A stretch of DNA of 64,000 bases from Xestospongia bergquistia. Lineage: Eukaryota > Porifera > Demospongiae > Haplosclerida > Petrosiidae. The notes under the pieces are model-generated. The model was not told where the DNA came from. It was given only the letters and a program-made list of their open reading frames with translations, and did no database searches. Positions 35,641-47,699 of the stretch are shown here, piece by piece. The position numbers and the translations under genes are program-made. Position 1 is the first letter of the stretch. Each line of letters starts with the position of its first letter. Location of the stretch: assembly GCA_963965975.1 (NCBI GenBank), contig OZ014416.1, positions 5,084,001-5,148,000 on the forward strand, given 5' to 3'.

Positions 35641-36640
35641 TTATGTTTATATACACAACAATAATTATCAAGTTCCTTCTCTGATGTAAATATATATCTA
35701 TAGTATACTTCTTAAAGAGGTTTACTATTACATGTATGTTAATTTATGGAACCTACTAAAAATTTTTTTCACTAAATAAACAAGTACATTTATTACTTGC
35801 AAGTAATAGTAAGTTTAAAGTACATCTACAACTCTACTTGTTCTCATATTATGTCTTATATAACACAAATGTCTTTTATGAACACATAGTCTAGTTAAGT
35901 AGCTCCTTTCTTTAAAATAGGAATAGAGCTAAAGAGATGACTATATAGTGATCTTTGCTCTTTGCTAAATTATCATAAACGCTACTTAAGAGGAAGGTCT
36001 AGTTTGATAGCCTAGAATGTTTCACATACCATGTCATCAGGATGTATAAAGAAGCAGCTGCTACCAGATATATCATATATTGAGAGGTGTTCATTAATGG
36101 ACTAATAACATTAAGATAATGTACATAGTTAAATAGTAGTGAATGGGACTAATAGCAATTTGTTAAGGTTTTCTTTTTTAAACTAATAAGTTACTTGACT
36201 CACTTCAAATTGCAACAGAGAAAAGCTCACAAGCTATTATATGTCAAACCAAAATTGCGTTTGACACAACATGATAATTATTACAATATTTTAAGACTCA
36301 TAATCAATGGAAAACAAGTATTCTTGTATAATGATAGGTTGTCAGGTAATGCTCTCATGTACTCTTTCAGTCTTCAACAGCAGACAGTGTGGAAGTATCT
36401 CTGAGAAATATATGTTAATAATCTACAAGTAGAGCTTAATATTGTGTTTGACAGCAGGTTATTAAAAACAATTAAAACTGACAAATTCATAATTTTTTGT
36501 TCAAAGACAAATTTTAAAATTATATTATAATAATTATTATATAGGAACTCTGTTATTGACTTGTAAACCACATGTTGATTGTATGATGTTGAACAAGAGC
36601 TATGAATGATTGATTATCTATGATATAGGATAATATTACT
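35641..36640. other. No confirmed gene
   Basis: AT-rich sequence. An open frame at 36,195–36,404 (69 codons, ending LSGNALMYSFSLQQQTVWKYL without recognised domain) is the only candidate and is weak. Confidence 0.35.
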
Positions 36641-38690
36641 ATATACATTAATAGTTATTAAAATGTCTATTATGGATAACTTTAAACGTTAACATACCGT
36701 CAATAACTCTTTCTTCCTAATATTCAGGGTAAAGACACCACACTTAATTTTATGGTTGCCACGACAACACTCATAATAGTTATAAAAATGACTATTACAG
36801 ACAATTTCAAACCTTAAGTTACCAGCAATAACTCTTTCTGCCTAATATTCAGGGTAAAGATACCACACTCAAGTTTATGGTTGCCACGACAACACTCCTA
36901 TGCATAAAATAGATATAAAAATGACTATTACAGACAATTTCAAACCTTAACTTACCAGCAATAAATCTTTTTGCCTAATATTCAGGGTATAGACATTACA
37001 CCCAATTTTACGGTTGCCACGACAACACTCCTATGCATAGAATAGATATAAAAATGACTATTACAGACAATTTCAAACCTTAACTTACCAGCAATAACTC
37101 TTTCTTCCTAATATTCAGGGTAAAGACACCACACCCAATTTTATGGTTGCCATGACAACACTCCTATGGATAGAATGGTTATAAAAATGACTATTACAGA
37201 CAATTTCAAACATTAATTTACCAGCAATAACTCTTTTTGTGCCTGATATTCAGGATTAAGAGAACAAACCCAACTTTACGGTTGGCATGACAACACACCT
37301 ATGCATAGAATATTTATAAAAATGACTATTACAGACAATTTCAAACCTTAACTTACCAGCAATAACTCTTTCTTCCTAATATTCAGGGTAAAGACACCAC
37401 ACCCAATTTTACGGTTGCCACAACAACACTCCTATGCATAGAATAGTTATAAAAGTGACTATTATAGACAATTTTAAACCTTAACTTACCAGCAATAACT
37501 CTTTCTTCCTAATATTGAGGGAAAAGACACCACACCCAATTTTACGGTTGCCACAACAACACTCCTATGCATAGAATAGTTATAAAAATGACTATTACAG
37601 ACAATTTCAAATCTTAACTTACCAGCAATAACTCTTTCTTCCTAATATTCAGGGTAAAGATACCACACTCAAGTTTATGGTTGCCACGACAACACTCCTA
37701 TGCATAGAATAGATATAAAAATGACTATTACAGACAATTTCAAACCTTAACTTACCAGCAATAACTCTTTCTGCCTAATGTTTAGAGTAAAGACACCACA
37801 CCCAATTTTATGGTTGCCACAACAACACTCCTATGCATAGAATAGTTATAAAAATGACTATTACAGACAATTTCAAACCTTAACTTACCAGCAATAACTC
37901 TTTCTTCATAATATTCAGGGTAAAGACACTACACCCAATTTTACGGTTGCCATGACAACACTCCTATGCATAGAATAGATATAAAAATGACTATTACAGA
38001 GAAATTTCAAACCTTAAGTTACAAGCAATAACTCTTTCTTCCTAATATTCAGGGTAAAGTCACCACACCCAATTTTACAGTTGGCATGACAACACTCCTA
38101 TCCATAGAATAGTTATAAAAATGACTATTACAGACAATTTCAAACCATAAGTTACAAGCAATAACTCTTTCTTCCTAATATTCAGGGTTAAGAGACCACA
38201 CCCAACTTTACGGTTGGAACAACAACACTCCTATGCATAGAATAGTTATAAAAATGACTATTACAGACAAATTTAAACCTTAACTTACCAGCAATAACTC
38301 TTTCTTCCTAATATTCAGGGTTAAGAGACCACACCCAATTTTACGGTTGCCACAACAACACTCCAATGCATAGAATAGTTATAAAAATGACTATTACAGA
38401 CAATTTCAAACCTTAAGTTACCAACAATAACTCTTTCTGCCTAATATTCAGGGTTAAGAGACCACACCCAACTTTACGGTTGCCATGACAACACTCCTAT
38501 GCACAGAATAGTTATATAAATGATTATTACAGACAATTTCAAACCTTAACTTACCAGCAATAACTCTTTCTGCCTAATATTCAGGGTTAAGACACCACAC
38601 TAAATTTTACACTCCTATGCATAGAATAGTTATAGAAATGACTATTACAGACTTACATTACCAGCAAAAATTGTCTCTATAATTATTCTG
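36641..38690 (+). repeat. Satellite array B, about 15 units of ~134 bp
   Basis: Same unit and orientation as array A (411–2,620), but more homogeneous by eye: most units read CTCTTTCTTCCTAATATTCA, GTTGCCACGACAAC/GTTGCCATGACAAC and TAGTTATAAAAATGACTATT. The last unit is truncated near 38,690, where the second copy of the segmental duplication begins, as in copy 1. Confidence 0.93.
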
Positions 38691-38834
38691 CCATTTCTGA
38701 AATAAACTACATTCACATTCAAACTGACATATCAGTTCAACATATCACTCTAGACAGATTATACTAATAAAACGATTAGATCAAAATAAATTGTGACTAC
38801 TTTTGATGTTCAATTTTGTTTATATTACACTTAC

Positions 38835-38961
38835 CTTAAAGTGTTTATTTTGTATCAACTAAGTCTATACATTCTATTCTCTTCAATGTCCCAGTATATG
38901 AGGTAAATAGATCAGAGAGACTGGGAGCACTATCACCGGTAGCTTTGTCCCCATGAGGCGT
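38835..38961 (-). other. Copy-specific exon-like insert
   Basis: About 127 bp present only in copy 2; copy 1 runs straight from TTACCTTA to TGTTCAATTT. On the minus strand it is open, with DKATGDSAPSLSDLFTSYTG and later IECIDLVDTK before a TAA, then reaches donor 'aag|gtaagt' at 38,835/38,834. The donor sequence is conserved in copy 1. It may be an exon lost from copy 1 or a small insertion in copy 2. The family is not recognised. Confidence 0.3.
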
Positions 38962-41900
38962 GTTCAATTTTTAACCCTTTTAATTTCTGTGTCAATTTTA
39001 ATAATACGATGTATATGTAATATTTAAAATGTAAAATGAAAGTAAGAAGCCATTCCTTGTACTATTTTGAGTCATTATTTCCTCCTGGTATAACTAATAT
39101 AGTATACAATTACTATGCTAGCAGTGTTATTCAATGTATTCTGAATTATCTTGTTATTCAGTCAATGTTGGAAGAAATAAATTAAGAACACAGGATATGT
39201 GAACAATGTAGGAAGTCAGATAAAATAATATATATTATAATAACAACTGTACAATACAAAGAATATAAAACCAATACATTCAACAATGTCTTAAACATTT
39301 CACTAATTCTCATAATAATGATATCTTTATACATTATGTACTCAGTACAAATACAACATTTCATCAACAGCTATATCCTGTGATGTCATTGTTCAAAACC
39401 TACAAAGTAAGATAATAAAAAACACTAAATGTTATAATGTAATTAACTACAACAATGACACATCAATCATGTTCACTTAGTCAATATCAGGATACTCTGA
39501 GTATTTTGTTAATTTTGTGGATAAACTAACACAACTATCATCAAGATCAGTAACTTAACAGAATTACAGACTTGATACAAAACAAGTTCTTTTAAAACTA
39601 ACTCAAACTGTTTGTAATCAATACCACTATATGTACTGGTATCATTACTTAACATTAGTCCTATGTGACTATAACAATGATATTCAACAGTCATTAACTG
39701 TAAGTGTATGTAAGCAAATAATTTATTGCTCTTATCTAACTATGTATGAATATGAAGGAAAGTATTAAAAAATTATATGGAAGGTTTAGTAATAGATGAA
39801 CTAACAACTTGTGAAGACCTTGATGATTACATATGTGGAGGATATGTCCAATGAATGTAGCTTATGTATACACATTGACTTAAATTTATAATGCTTGCAT
39901 ATATACTGTAGATCTGGAAGTCATGAGAAATCCCCAAAATCATTAAGTATAACTAAATACCCTGAGTTTCTTTGCATTCATGTCACTAAATCATCAACTG
40001 TACATGTCTCAACACAGTATGTAACATGGTGTGTTATTAAGTCTAATGTGTTTATACACTATATATTGTACAACAACCTCACCAACTGTCCAAGTGCAGT
40101 AAATATATGTAATACAAATTTCATATGAATTCATAATTATAAATATAGTGAACATCTTTAAAAGTAGGCAATAGATACTACAGACTCACAAGAATGGTCA
40201 ATTATTTATGAGTTGGGATCCATTATAGATGTTTTATTAGTTTTAAACATGATATCACTCAATGGTTCTAGCTACATTAATGACAGTTATGTATTTGTAC
40301 TATCAATAATAGTCTCCAGTAAGTGCAGTTATAGTCACATAACAAGACCCATTCATGATGTTTTATAAATTATATGAAGGTATACATGAGGAGAGGACTA
40401 ACATAATAATTAAACCATGAGAAATCTCCAAAATCATTAAGTATAACTAAATCATTAAGTATCATTAAACCCTGAGTTTCTTTGCATTCATGTCACTAAA
40501 TCATCAACTGTACATGTCTTAACACAGTATGTAACATGGTGTGTTATTAAGTCTAATGTGTTTATACACTATATATTGTACAACAACCTCACCAACTGTC
40601 CAAGTGCAGGTAAATATATGTAATACAAATTTCAGATGAATTCATAATTATAAATATAATGAATAACTTTAAAAGTAGACAACAGATACTATAGACTCAC
40701 AAGAATAGTCAATTATTTATCAGTTTGGAGGTATTATACATGTTTTATTAGTTCTAAACATAATCACACTCAATGGTTCTACATTAATGACAGTTCTGTA
40801 TTTGTACCATCAATAATAATCTCCATAAGATATTGCTGCTACAATTAGAAGTGATTCCAATAAGTACAGTTATAGTCACATAACAAGACACATTCATGAT
40901 GATTATTATATGAAGGTATACATGAGGAGAGGACTAACATAGTAATTAAACCATGGTCATTTCAATAGGTGAATCAACTACTGCATTACTTTGAAATATT
41001 TGATGTCTATCCATAGCAATCTATGAGGTAATCAAGTATATATGTGTGAATAAGTTAATAACTAGTATTAAACATAAACATTTTAGGTGATACATTCATA
41101 TATGGATATTGTCTACTATGAAGCATCAAATGTACTATAAACTTATAATTTAAATTGAGGTTCCATAGTTTTATATAGAAAGGAAAAGTATTAAATTTAG
41201 TTTCCAAGTTTTTTGCAAAATTTTACAATTATCAAGCAGTGTTATTGTGGTATCATCAGGTTAATTGAAGACTTGTTATGCAACACATAAATATCACATT
41301 TAGGTCAATCTAATGGAGTATGATATACTTATGTGTGTTATAAATCATGAGAACTGTCATTGGATATTACTGGTACTATTTGTTAGTTACTATTCATATC
41401 TGTAAAAGAATGTTATCATAAATTCAACAGATCTTAATAAGAAACATGTAGAATACTTTGACTCATACAAAGGCTCAATTTAATCTTAGTGGACAAAATT
41501 GAGGTATAGAAAATACAAGTAAATTAATTCTACATGTACAAACAGATCATTTATGGAGTCTTGTTGTAAATACCAGAACTTGTCTGTACTAAAATGAGAT
41601 CAGTGGTAATATATTCATAGAACAGTGAGTAGTGAAGACCATATAGTGAGTAGGTTAATTAAATCCTGACAGTATTATTATTAATATGAACATTTGGTAG
41701 TTTGACTTTAAAATGCTTACCAATAATTGAAAATAATCAAATTACATACTTGCAAAATTTTCCCACTGTATGATATAAAAAATTGTTTATACAGGACCAA
41801 CCAATTCAAAACAAATGGGACATGATTGTGGGATCATTGTTGCTCAATTGGTATACTGTTATGTGTTTGAAATACTTTGGGATTTCCAACAAGTATATAT

Positions 41901-42518
41901 ATTTATTACAAAACAAGACATTTCACATCTTATAATGTTTAGGGTAATATGGGAGTTATTATAAAAATACTGATAGAGCGAGCTACTTAACAGTCAATTA
42001 TCATAAGTACCATGTACACTTCTAACTAATATAAATTTCCTTAGACATTATAATGTGAGACAAAGGCTGCTAAACTTTCCAATCCCAGAAGTCTTCAATT
42101 ATCAGCCAATTTGCTAAAAGTCTACATGTTCCCACTATTATTGAAAATATAACCTCCAAGTTATAAAACCAAAAACAACCTATTAATGTCACTACATCAA
42201 TTACAAACTCAGGTATCATATTTTAAAAAAACAAATAAAATGATTAATGAATTATACTAATATAGGAAATAAAACTTTATCTCTACAAAAGAAGTCACTA
42301 TCATTGAAAAAAATGTCACAACTACAATAACTTCAGGTTAGAATTCTTTCACTGACAGAACTGAGAGCAACAATAATAGATTGACTATATATAGCCTTCA
42401 CTTTCAGGTCAAAGTGCAATAATAACAATGACAGACAACAATTAATCATGTAAACAATTAAAGCCCCTCTCACTTAGAAGTAAATCAAATGTGCCAACCT
42501 TACCTCTTTTTTTTACAG

Positions 42519-42954
42519 CAATACTTCTGCACACTCTGTCTAAATACATTCATGACAAACACAGTCCTGATATCAAAACTGGTATCATCACCTGTAGTAA
42601 ATGTGATGAAAAGTAAAAAGTTATAGTCCATCAACTACACCAGGCTCAGCAAAAATTAGGTATCAGTGCACAGCACATTTAACAATATCAAATAACAATC
42701 TACTATTTACTCTACACTTTACTTATCGACTGTGAAGAGGCTATGTTTTGTGTCTATAGTTAATTATATGTTGTGACTGTGAAATGTATCCACATGCTTA
42801 CACATGTACATGTTTAGATACAACTCTACATGTTACACTATATAAACATATACATCTAATACATATGGAAACTAGGGAGAATTTAATTCAAGTTACTACA
42901 CAATTATGTGATTTTGGTTTTGAACTATCAGAAGTGCTACCATTTTTAGTCTCG
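42519..42954 (+). pseudogene. SWIM-type zinc-finger transposon fragment
   Basis: Two exon-like pieces. The first (42,519–42,616) follows acceptor 'tttttttacag' and ends CSKCDEK-stop. The second (42,760–42,954) follows 'gtctatag' and reads CDCEMYPHAYTCTCLDTTLH, then YKHIHLIHMETREN. The spacing C-x-C…C-x-C…(C)KHIH fits SWIM-like zinc fingers found in transposase-associated invertebrate proteins, with one expected Cys replaced by Tyr. The frame is then cut by the inverted-repeat element that begins at 42,949. Family call is by pattern only. Confidence 0.5.
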
Positions 42955-44262
42955 CGTAGCCAGCCCCTCTCTCTTTCGGGAAGAGTCTGGTCAACTGTAA
43001 TCTCGTTCCGGTAGTCGATAAGTGGTGTTAAGAGGTAGAAGGGCAAACATCCACTTTAAAATTGCTGACTCACACTGCCAGATACATCAAGCAGTTTTCT
43101 CAAGCTTTTCAGTGCCTTTCAGTGTAAATGAGCTTAGCAGGCTCCTTTGTTCTTGGTTAACAGAAATGATATTGAGGATCATTTATTTATTGCTCTTAAT
43201 GTTATTACTTTTGTTCAATTGTTTAAATTTCAGTTAATTGGATAGTACAAAAACTTATGTATTACACATACATATGCATGTTACATTACATGACTGTTCA
43301 CAAATATCACAGTAATGACAACCAGTTATATTATTAGATGAATTAATGGAAGCAAATAAGAAGTCCTTATACAGTAATGTACACATACATAATAATATTC
43401 GCATTTAAACAATAAGCTTTTACATATTCATCTAGAAATCTACTCTGGCCCCCATACAGTATTAGAGCTTCTGTTCAATTCTGCCACCTCATCCAGATCC
43501 TTGAACATATTCCAAAGTGGAGGGTGGTCCCAAATGAATTACTCTCTTGATGTCCGGGCAGTCAATAACCATACCAAAAGCCATTGTGGCAAGAACTACT
43601 TGGAGTGTACCACCTGTATACAGAATGAAGTAAGGACTTTCTCCTTCATTCTACTGTTGAAGCATGAGTGCAAAATTCTGTAAAATATGGTCCGAGAGTG
43701 TGTAGTAGCTTTTGATAGAGTTCTGCACAGTCATTATATTGTCTACAAAGTATTCTTCCTTCTTAATATCTTTTGGTATATCACTACAAAATGATGGAAC
43801 ATCTGCCATACATAGATTTCATAAGATCCATGGTAGAAGCCCAAATATCAAGGACTTGCAATAATCTGTTGGAAGAGTCACAAACACATCACTCCCTGAG
43901 ATGAAAGCCATTATTGCTTCAAGTTGCTTCATCTTAAGTGTAACTCCTAGTCTAGTAGCAGCAGCTTGAATCACAGCTTCTCGAATATCCATGATAGTTT
44001 CGAAGGTTATAACTTACTACAACTCGACTGATGAAAGCATTGATTATTTTTAAACTTCTTGGCACCTTGCATAGGGGAGAACAAAGGAGCCTGCTAAACT
44101 CATTTACACTGAAAGGCACTGAAAGCTTGAGAGAACTGCTTGACGTATCTAGCAGTGCGGAGTAGCAATTTTAAAGTGGACCTCCTACCTCTTAACACGA
44201 CTACCGGATTTCCGGTAGTTTGAGATTTCCCGAAAGAGGGGGGGGGGCTTGCTACGCGAGAC
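42949..44262. mobile_element. TA-flanked 1.3-kb element with ~190-bp inverted repeats
   Basis: The ends are GTCTCGCGTAGC (42,949) and GCTACGCGAGAC (44,262), perfect reverse complements, with TA on both sides (42,947–48 and 44,263–64). Inverted similarity continues inward for about 190–200 bp on each side (to about 43,154 and from about 44,078), including CACTTTAAAATTGC / GCAATTTTAAAGTG. The TA flanks fit a TA target-site duplication. No transposase is seen; the interior carries a helicase fragment. Confidence 0.88.
43489..43640 (-). pseudogene. RecQ-type helicase fragment (motifs V–VI)
   Basis: The minus-strand frame reads [17 protein letters not shown], then [19 protein letters not shown], then a TGA where the GRAGR motif VI would continue; GGR follows in frame. 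This is the C-terminal RecA-like lobe of RecQ-family helicases (AT.AFGMGID.P.I..VIH…YVQE.GRAGRDG). Key residues are lost: the Gly of GMGID is Val, and an in-frame stop breaks motif VI. Upstream coding appears in a shifted frame. It is therefore non-functional cargo of the surrounding element. Confidence 0.82.
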
Positions 44263-44924
44263 TACCATGTCAGTACCAGTATGTACTTCAATAAGTGTCT
44301 GTTTCTGGTGTGAAACCTCAAAGGAAATCATCAAACTATATTGAACAAACACTGCACACTGAGAGAATTATAACTTACATGGTGATACAAATCTATTTGG
44401 AGGTACTCCTGAAATATTGCAGTAAAACATGACAAGTAGGTAGTTGTACTTTAGGTATTTATTATTATTTCAGTATCACTTTTACTTTTGTACCTTTCTA
44501 GTTAAGAACCTCTTTTCTATTATATTTTGTGTTACTTATTACATGTGTGAACCACATCATCAGTTTTGTATATATATATTATTATATATTATAGACTTAC
44601 TGTGTGTTATTATTTATAAGAGTCATACTAATGTACTATTATATGCCTTTAGTAAAGAAGTAAATGTTCAAAAGCACTCAGGGTTATATAAAGTTGTCAA
44701 TTCAAAATGTATAGGTTATAAAGTCATTATAAGATGTATCTCATTACATACATATATAAATACTTATAGACACAAATGTTATACTTAATTACAAAGTTTG
44801 GAATTACCTGATATTGTCTTCTCATCAATGTGACCTGCTTCATTGCTTTCTTCAGGTTATGATTGTGATGATTTGAAACATCATTATATTCTACTGTGTT
44901 GTATCTGCCATATCGCTCAAGAAC

Positions 44925-44925
<1 letters not shown>

Positions 44926-44978
<53 letters not shown>
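44926..44978. repeat. (TAA)n microsatellite
   Basis: Uninterrupted TAA repeats. They cause the poly-Tyr frame on the minus strand, which is not a gene. Confidence 0.97.
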
Positions 44979-44979
<1 letters not shown>

Positions 44980-45150
44980 TAATTAAATCCTATTAAATTT
45001 GGCAATTGAGATTTAGGCTTTGGTGGTTACCATGTGGTGTTCAAAAGAGAAACTGTATATATCACTACGACTATGAGAGCGAAAGATGAATACATCACTA
45101 TGTGCGAACTGATAATGTATTGTGTGTTGTAAAAATTAATATTTTTGACA

Positions 45151-45702
45151 CTGATAACACACCATAGGTTTTACATTTTGTTGATGTTGTTGCTGAGTAA
45201 TGTCTTGAAAATCCCTGGCTGTAATTTCCATGGCTTGGGCTGTTTCAAAAGCCACTTTGTATGTTAAGTTAGGTTCTTGGAGTAATCTTCTTGGATACAT
45301 GTGTCGTTAATTCCACAAACGAATCTATCTCTAATCATTAAATCTAAGGTGTCACCAAAATCACATGTAATTCAGCGACACAAGTTGCAACAGATTCACT
45401 TGATTTTCTTAATTATTCTTGTGTTGAGTTTGAAACATTGAATTATCAAAGATGGCTTAGGACTGAAATGCTTCTCAAGGTACCCTTTTAGTTCAGTATA
45501 GCTCTTTTTTTCGGGCCGGGGTAGTAGGTAGTACCAAACTTTTCAATAGTTGGCCATGGAATGTAGAGGGACCACAAACTGATAGAAAGATTACTCTTTT
45601 AGTTTCTGCAGAGGTGACGTTGTTAGCTTTAAAGTAGAAATCTAATCTTTATGGGTACGAAGTCCATTGTTCATTAAGCTTGTTTGGGTCAAATGAAGAC
45701 AT
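45151..45702 (-). pseudogene. Gypsy-type retrotransposon gag relic
   Basis: The minus strand starts with ATG at 45,702 and encodes SSFDPNKLNEQWTSYP, then TAA. Further gag-like segments in several frames include FKANNVTSAETKRVIFLSV and, near the 3' end, TYKVAFETAQAMEITARD. The order (FDPN…W..Y…F.AN…K….L…, then T….A…A..ME.A.RD) matches gag of Ty3/gypsy retrotransposons of the kind common in invertebrates. Multiple stops and frameshifts show decay. No LTR, protease or polymerase was found next to it. It abuts the end of duplication copy 2. Confidence 0.8.
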
Positions 45703-45877
45703 TTTACCATGAGTTGCCCTTTCAGCAGAGTAGAGTAATAGAAAATAAAATAAATAAAATACTTAATCTTTTGTAATTTTTTACGTATTCGAATGACCAG
45801 TGCTTGTTGTTTCCTCCCTGCCATGCGAATTCGTATGAAAGACTGCACTTAACTTATATATAATTAGAAAGCATAAC

Positions 45878-45879
<2 letters not shown>

Positions 45880-45944
<65 letters not shown>

Positions 45945-46011
45945 ATATGTATATATATATATTATTTTGAGTTTCTCTCTCCATATATATAGAGAGAAAC
46001 TCAATATATAT

Positions 46012-46062
<51 letters not shown>
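45880..46062. repeat. (TA)n tracts around a perfect 14-bp hairpin
   Basis: Two long alternating TA tracts flank a perfect inverted repeat TTGAGTTTCTCTCT (45,967–45,980) / AGAGAGAAACTCAA (45,991–46,004) with a 10-nt loop. The tracts create spurious YIYIYI frames. Confidence 0.92.
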
Positions 46063-46066
<4 letters not shown>

Positions 46067-46073
46067 CACACCT

Positions 46074-46273
46074 ATGGGAATGCGATAGTATATAGTAGTT
46101 AGTTGTGGTTGTGTGCAACAGAGATGTAACCATATTGTACATCTGTCATATTGTATCCATGTAACAACATCAATAGTAGTTTTGTCATTTTCTTTTAAAC
46201 AGCTACCACAGAATTTTATGTCAGTACTCTCTAAGTCTTTTTCAATTTTATTTATTTCTTTAACAGTAGGCAT
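46074..46273 (-). pseudogene. PHD-finger-like fragment
   Basis: The minus-strand frame from 46,273 reads KEINKIEKDLES, then FCGSCLKEND, then VTWIQYDRCTIWLHLCC. This fits the first part of a PHD finger (C-x2-C…W(V/I)xCD.C..W.H..C) with one Cys replaced by Tyr. The second half is missing because the (TA)n tract follows. PHD-like ends occur in some invertebrate transposable elements. The parent is not identified. Confidence 0.55.
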
Positions 46274-46504
46274 TGACAGAGTTGGAGTAGAACTGTGTCA
46301 GGAGATGATTATGATTGTACTTTCCATTTTGTATTTTCAATTTGTGCAGCAGAAGACAATTTTAACAAAAGAGCTCTCTTGTGGTATTTGTTTGATTTTT
46401 CCTACTTACTAAAACATTCAAATGCCTTGTCTCTTGTAGCAAGAGATAAGGTCTGTACTACCTTTTATATGATGATGTCTTTTTTAATGTGAGTCATAAA
46501 TATT

Positions 46505-47380
46505 TGACATGTTTGTTTACTGTGTGTAGATAAATAACATTACTTGTACATTTATCAAGTACATCTGTTCAATAATCAATTGTTAAAAGTGAGAATTAGC
46601 CTATGTATTACTGTTGGTCTACTTACTGTTGATAAAACCACACTTAAAGAACAAATACTTGCCAAATGAATTGGGACCAGAAGTTGAAAAGGAGTTAATT
46701 ACAAGAGTAACAATGACAGCTGGAGCTACCAGTGAATTAAATTTTTAGTATATATAGTCTGAGTCAGTCTAATGACTAACATAATAAACAGGATCAAAGG
46801 AAACAAGGAAATCATAATTACAATGGTATCATGTAAAGTGCCCATCAAAGTTTCACTCAGTAGAATGAGCACTGGACTATGTAGATGGTAGGGGTTAGTC
46901 AATGAGATCAATCACATTACTATATAGCAGTACTAATGCGTCAAAATATTTGTAAGAGAATAGGAGAAGCCAAGGCTATGGCAATAATTATGAACACACC
47001 TATTACACCAAATAACTGTGGTATGTGTCAAAACCAGTCAGGAATCCATCATGCTATTCCCTATACTGTTGGTCCTAATTATAGTTATCATAATATTACA
47101 CATTATGTTGACCTTGATGAATCATACGAAAATAAATAATACTGTCAATGAAACATAATTTGTCAATTTCAAAGTCCATACAGTAAAGTTAGTTTGTTAA
47201 TTGAATCTTTCATCTATAAAGAAATAGAAATTGATCAGTTAAATTAATCAATTCATGATCATTATTGTTGAATAATATATAATAAGATACTGTAAAGTAG
47301 TAAACACTATCTGTTCTTATTAATAATAAACTAAAGACAAGTCGTGTAGTTCATTAGTTGTAGAATTGATTAGTTGTGCG
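46505..47380 (+). repeat. Inverted duplicate, copy B (pairs with 34.2–35.1 kb)
   Basis: Plus-strand sequence matching the reverse complement of 34,190–35,095. It keeps short open segments: ELGPEVEKELITRVTMTAGA (about 46,669–46,728) and a 67-codon frame at 46,936–47,139 (MRQNICKRIGEAKAMAIIMN, then CGMCQNQSG and YVDLDESYENK). The matching frame in the other copy is broken. The ancestral protein is not recognised; the sequence may come from a multicopy gene family or transposon. Confidence 0.7.
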
Positions 47381-47454
47381 GCTAGGACTCTTTGTCCAGT
47401 TAGGAGAGATACCAACACATGTGGATACAAAATTGCCAGGTGGGATAAAAACAA

Positions 47455-47690
47455 CTAACAATTTTTGGTCCTAGGACAAAAAATTGCGTAGAATAAAATA
47501 TTGTGTGACAAGTCCTTACCATATTTACTACCTGAAAGTTTACAAGTCAAGTAACCATACTGGCTATTGTACTGGATGCAATTCAAATAGCTGCCTTTGA
47601 AAACAAATCCATCACAGCACATATTAGCTGCGTGTGCTTTGAGTACATAATTGTTGACCCCCTCCAGGAATATAGATTTCATATACCTTA
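47455..47690 (-). other. Candidate exon, Cys-containing peptide
   Basis: The minus-strand frame from about 47,690 reads KSIFLEGVNNYVLKAHAANM, CCDGFVFKGSYLNC and YLTCKLSGSKYG, then a donor-like 'ATATG|gtaagg' near 47,521. Cys/Gly/Tyr content suggests part of a secreted or extracellular protein, but no family is recognised and no partner exon was found. Confidence 0.3.
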
Positions 47691-47699
47691 CACGTGTGC

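Larger units (their letters stand above)
38701..45112. repeat. Segmental duplication, copy 2
   Basis: Direct-orientation counterpart of 2,827–6,577. It contains an internal tandem duplication (about 39,900–40,420 repeated at 40,421–40,980), an extra ~127 bp at 38,835–38,961, and a ~2-kb insertion between about 42,466 and 44,550 that itself contains a TA-flanked inverted-repeat element. Homology to copy 1 stops at about 45,112, where a gag relic begins. Copy 1 sequence continues through this point. Confidence 0.85.

Noticed and set aside
42955..43014. C-terminal extension of the SWIM-finger frame
   Set aside because: This part is read-through into the inverted-repeat element, not original coding sequence.
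44727..45005. 92-codon minus-strand frame with a long poly-Tyr run
   Set aside because: It is produced by the (TAA)n microsatellite at 44,926–44,978.
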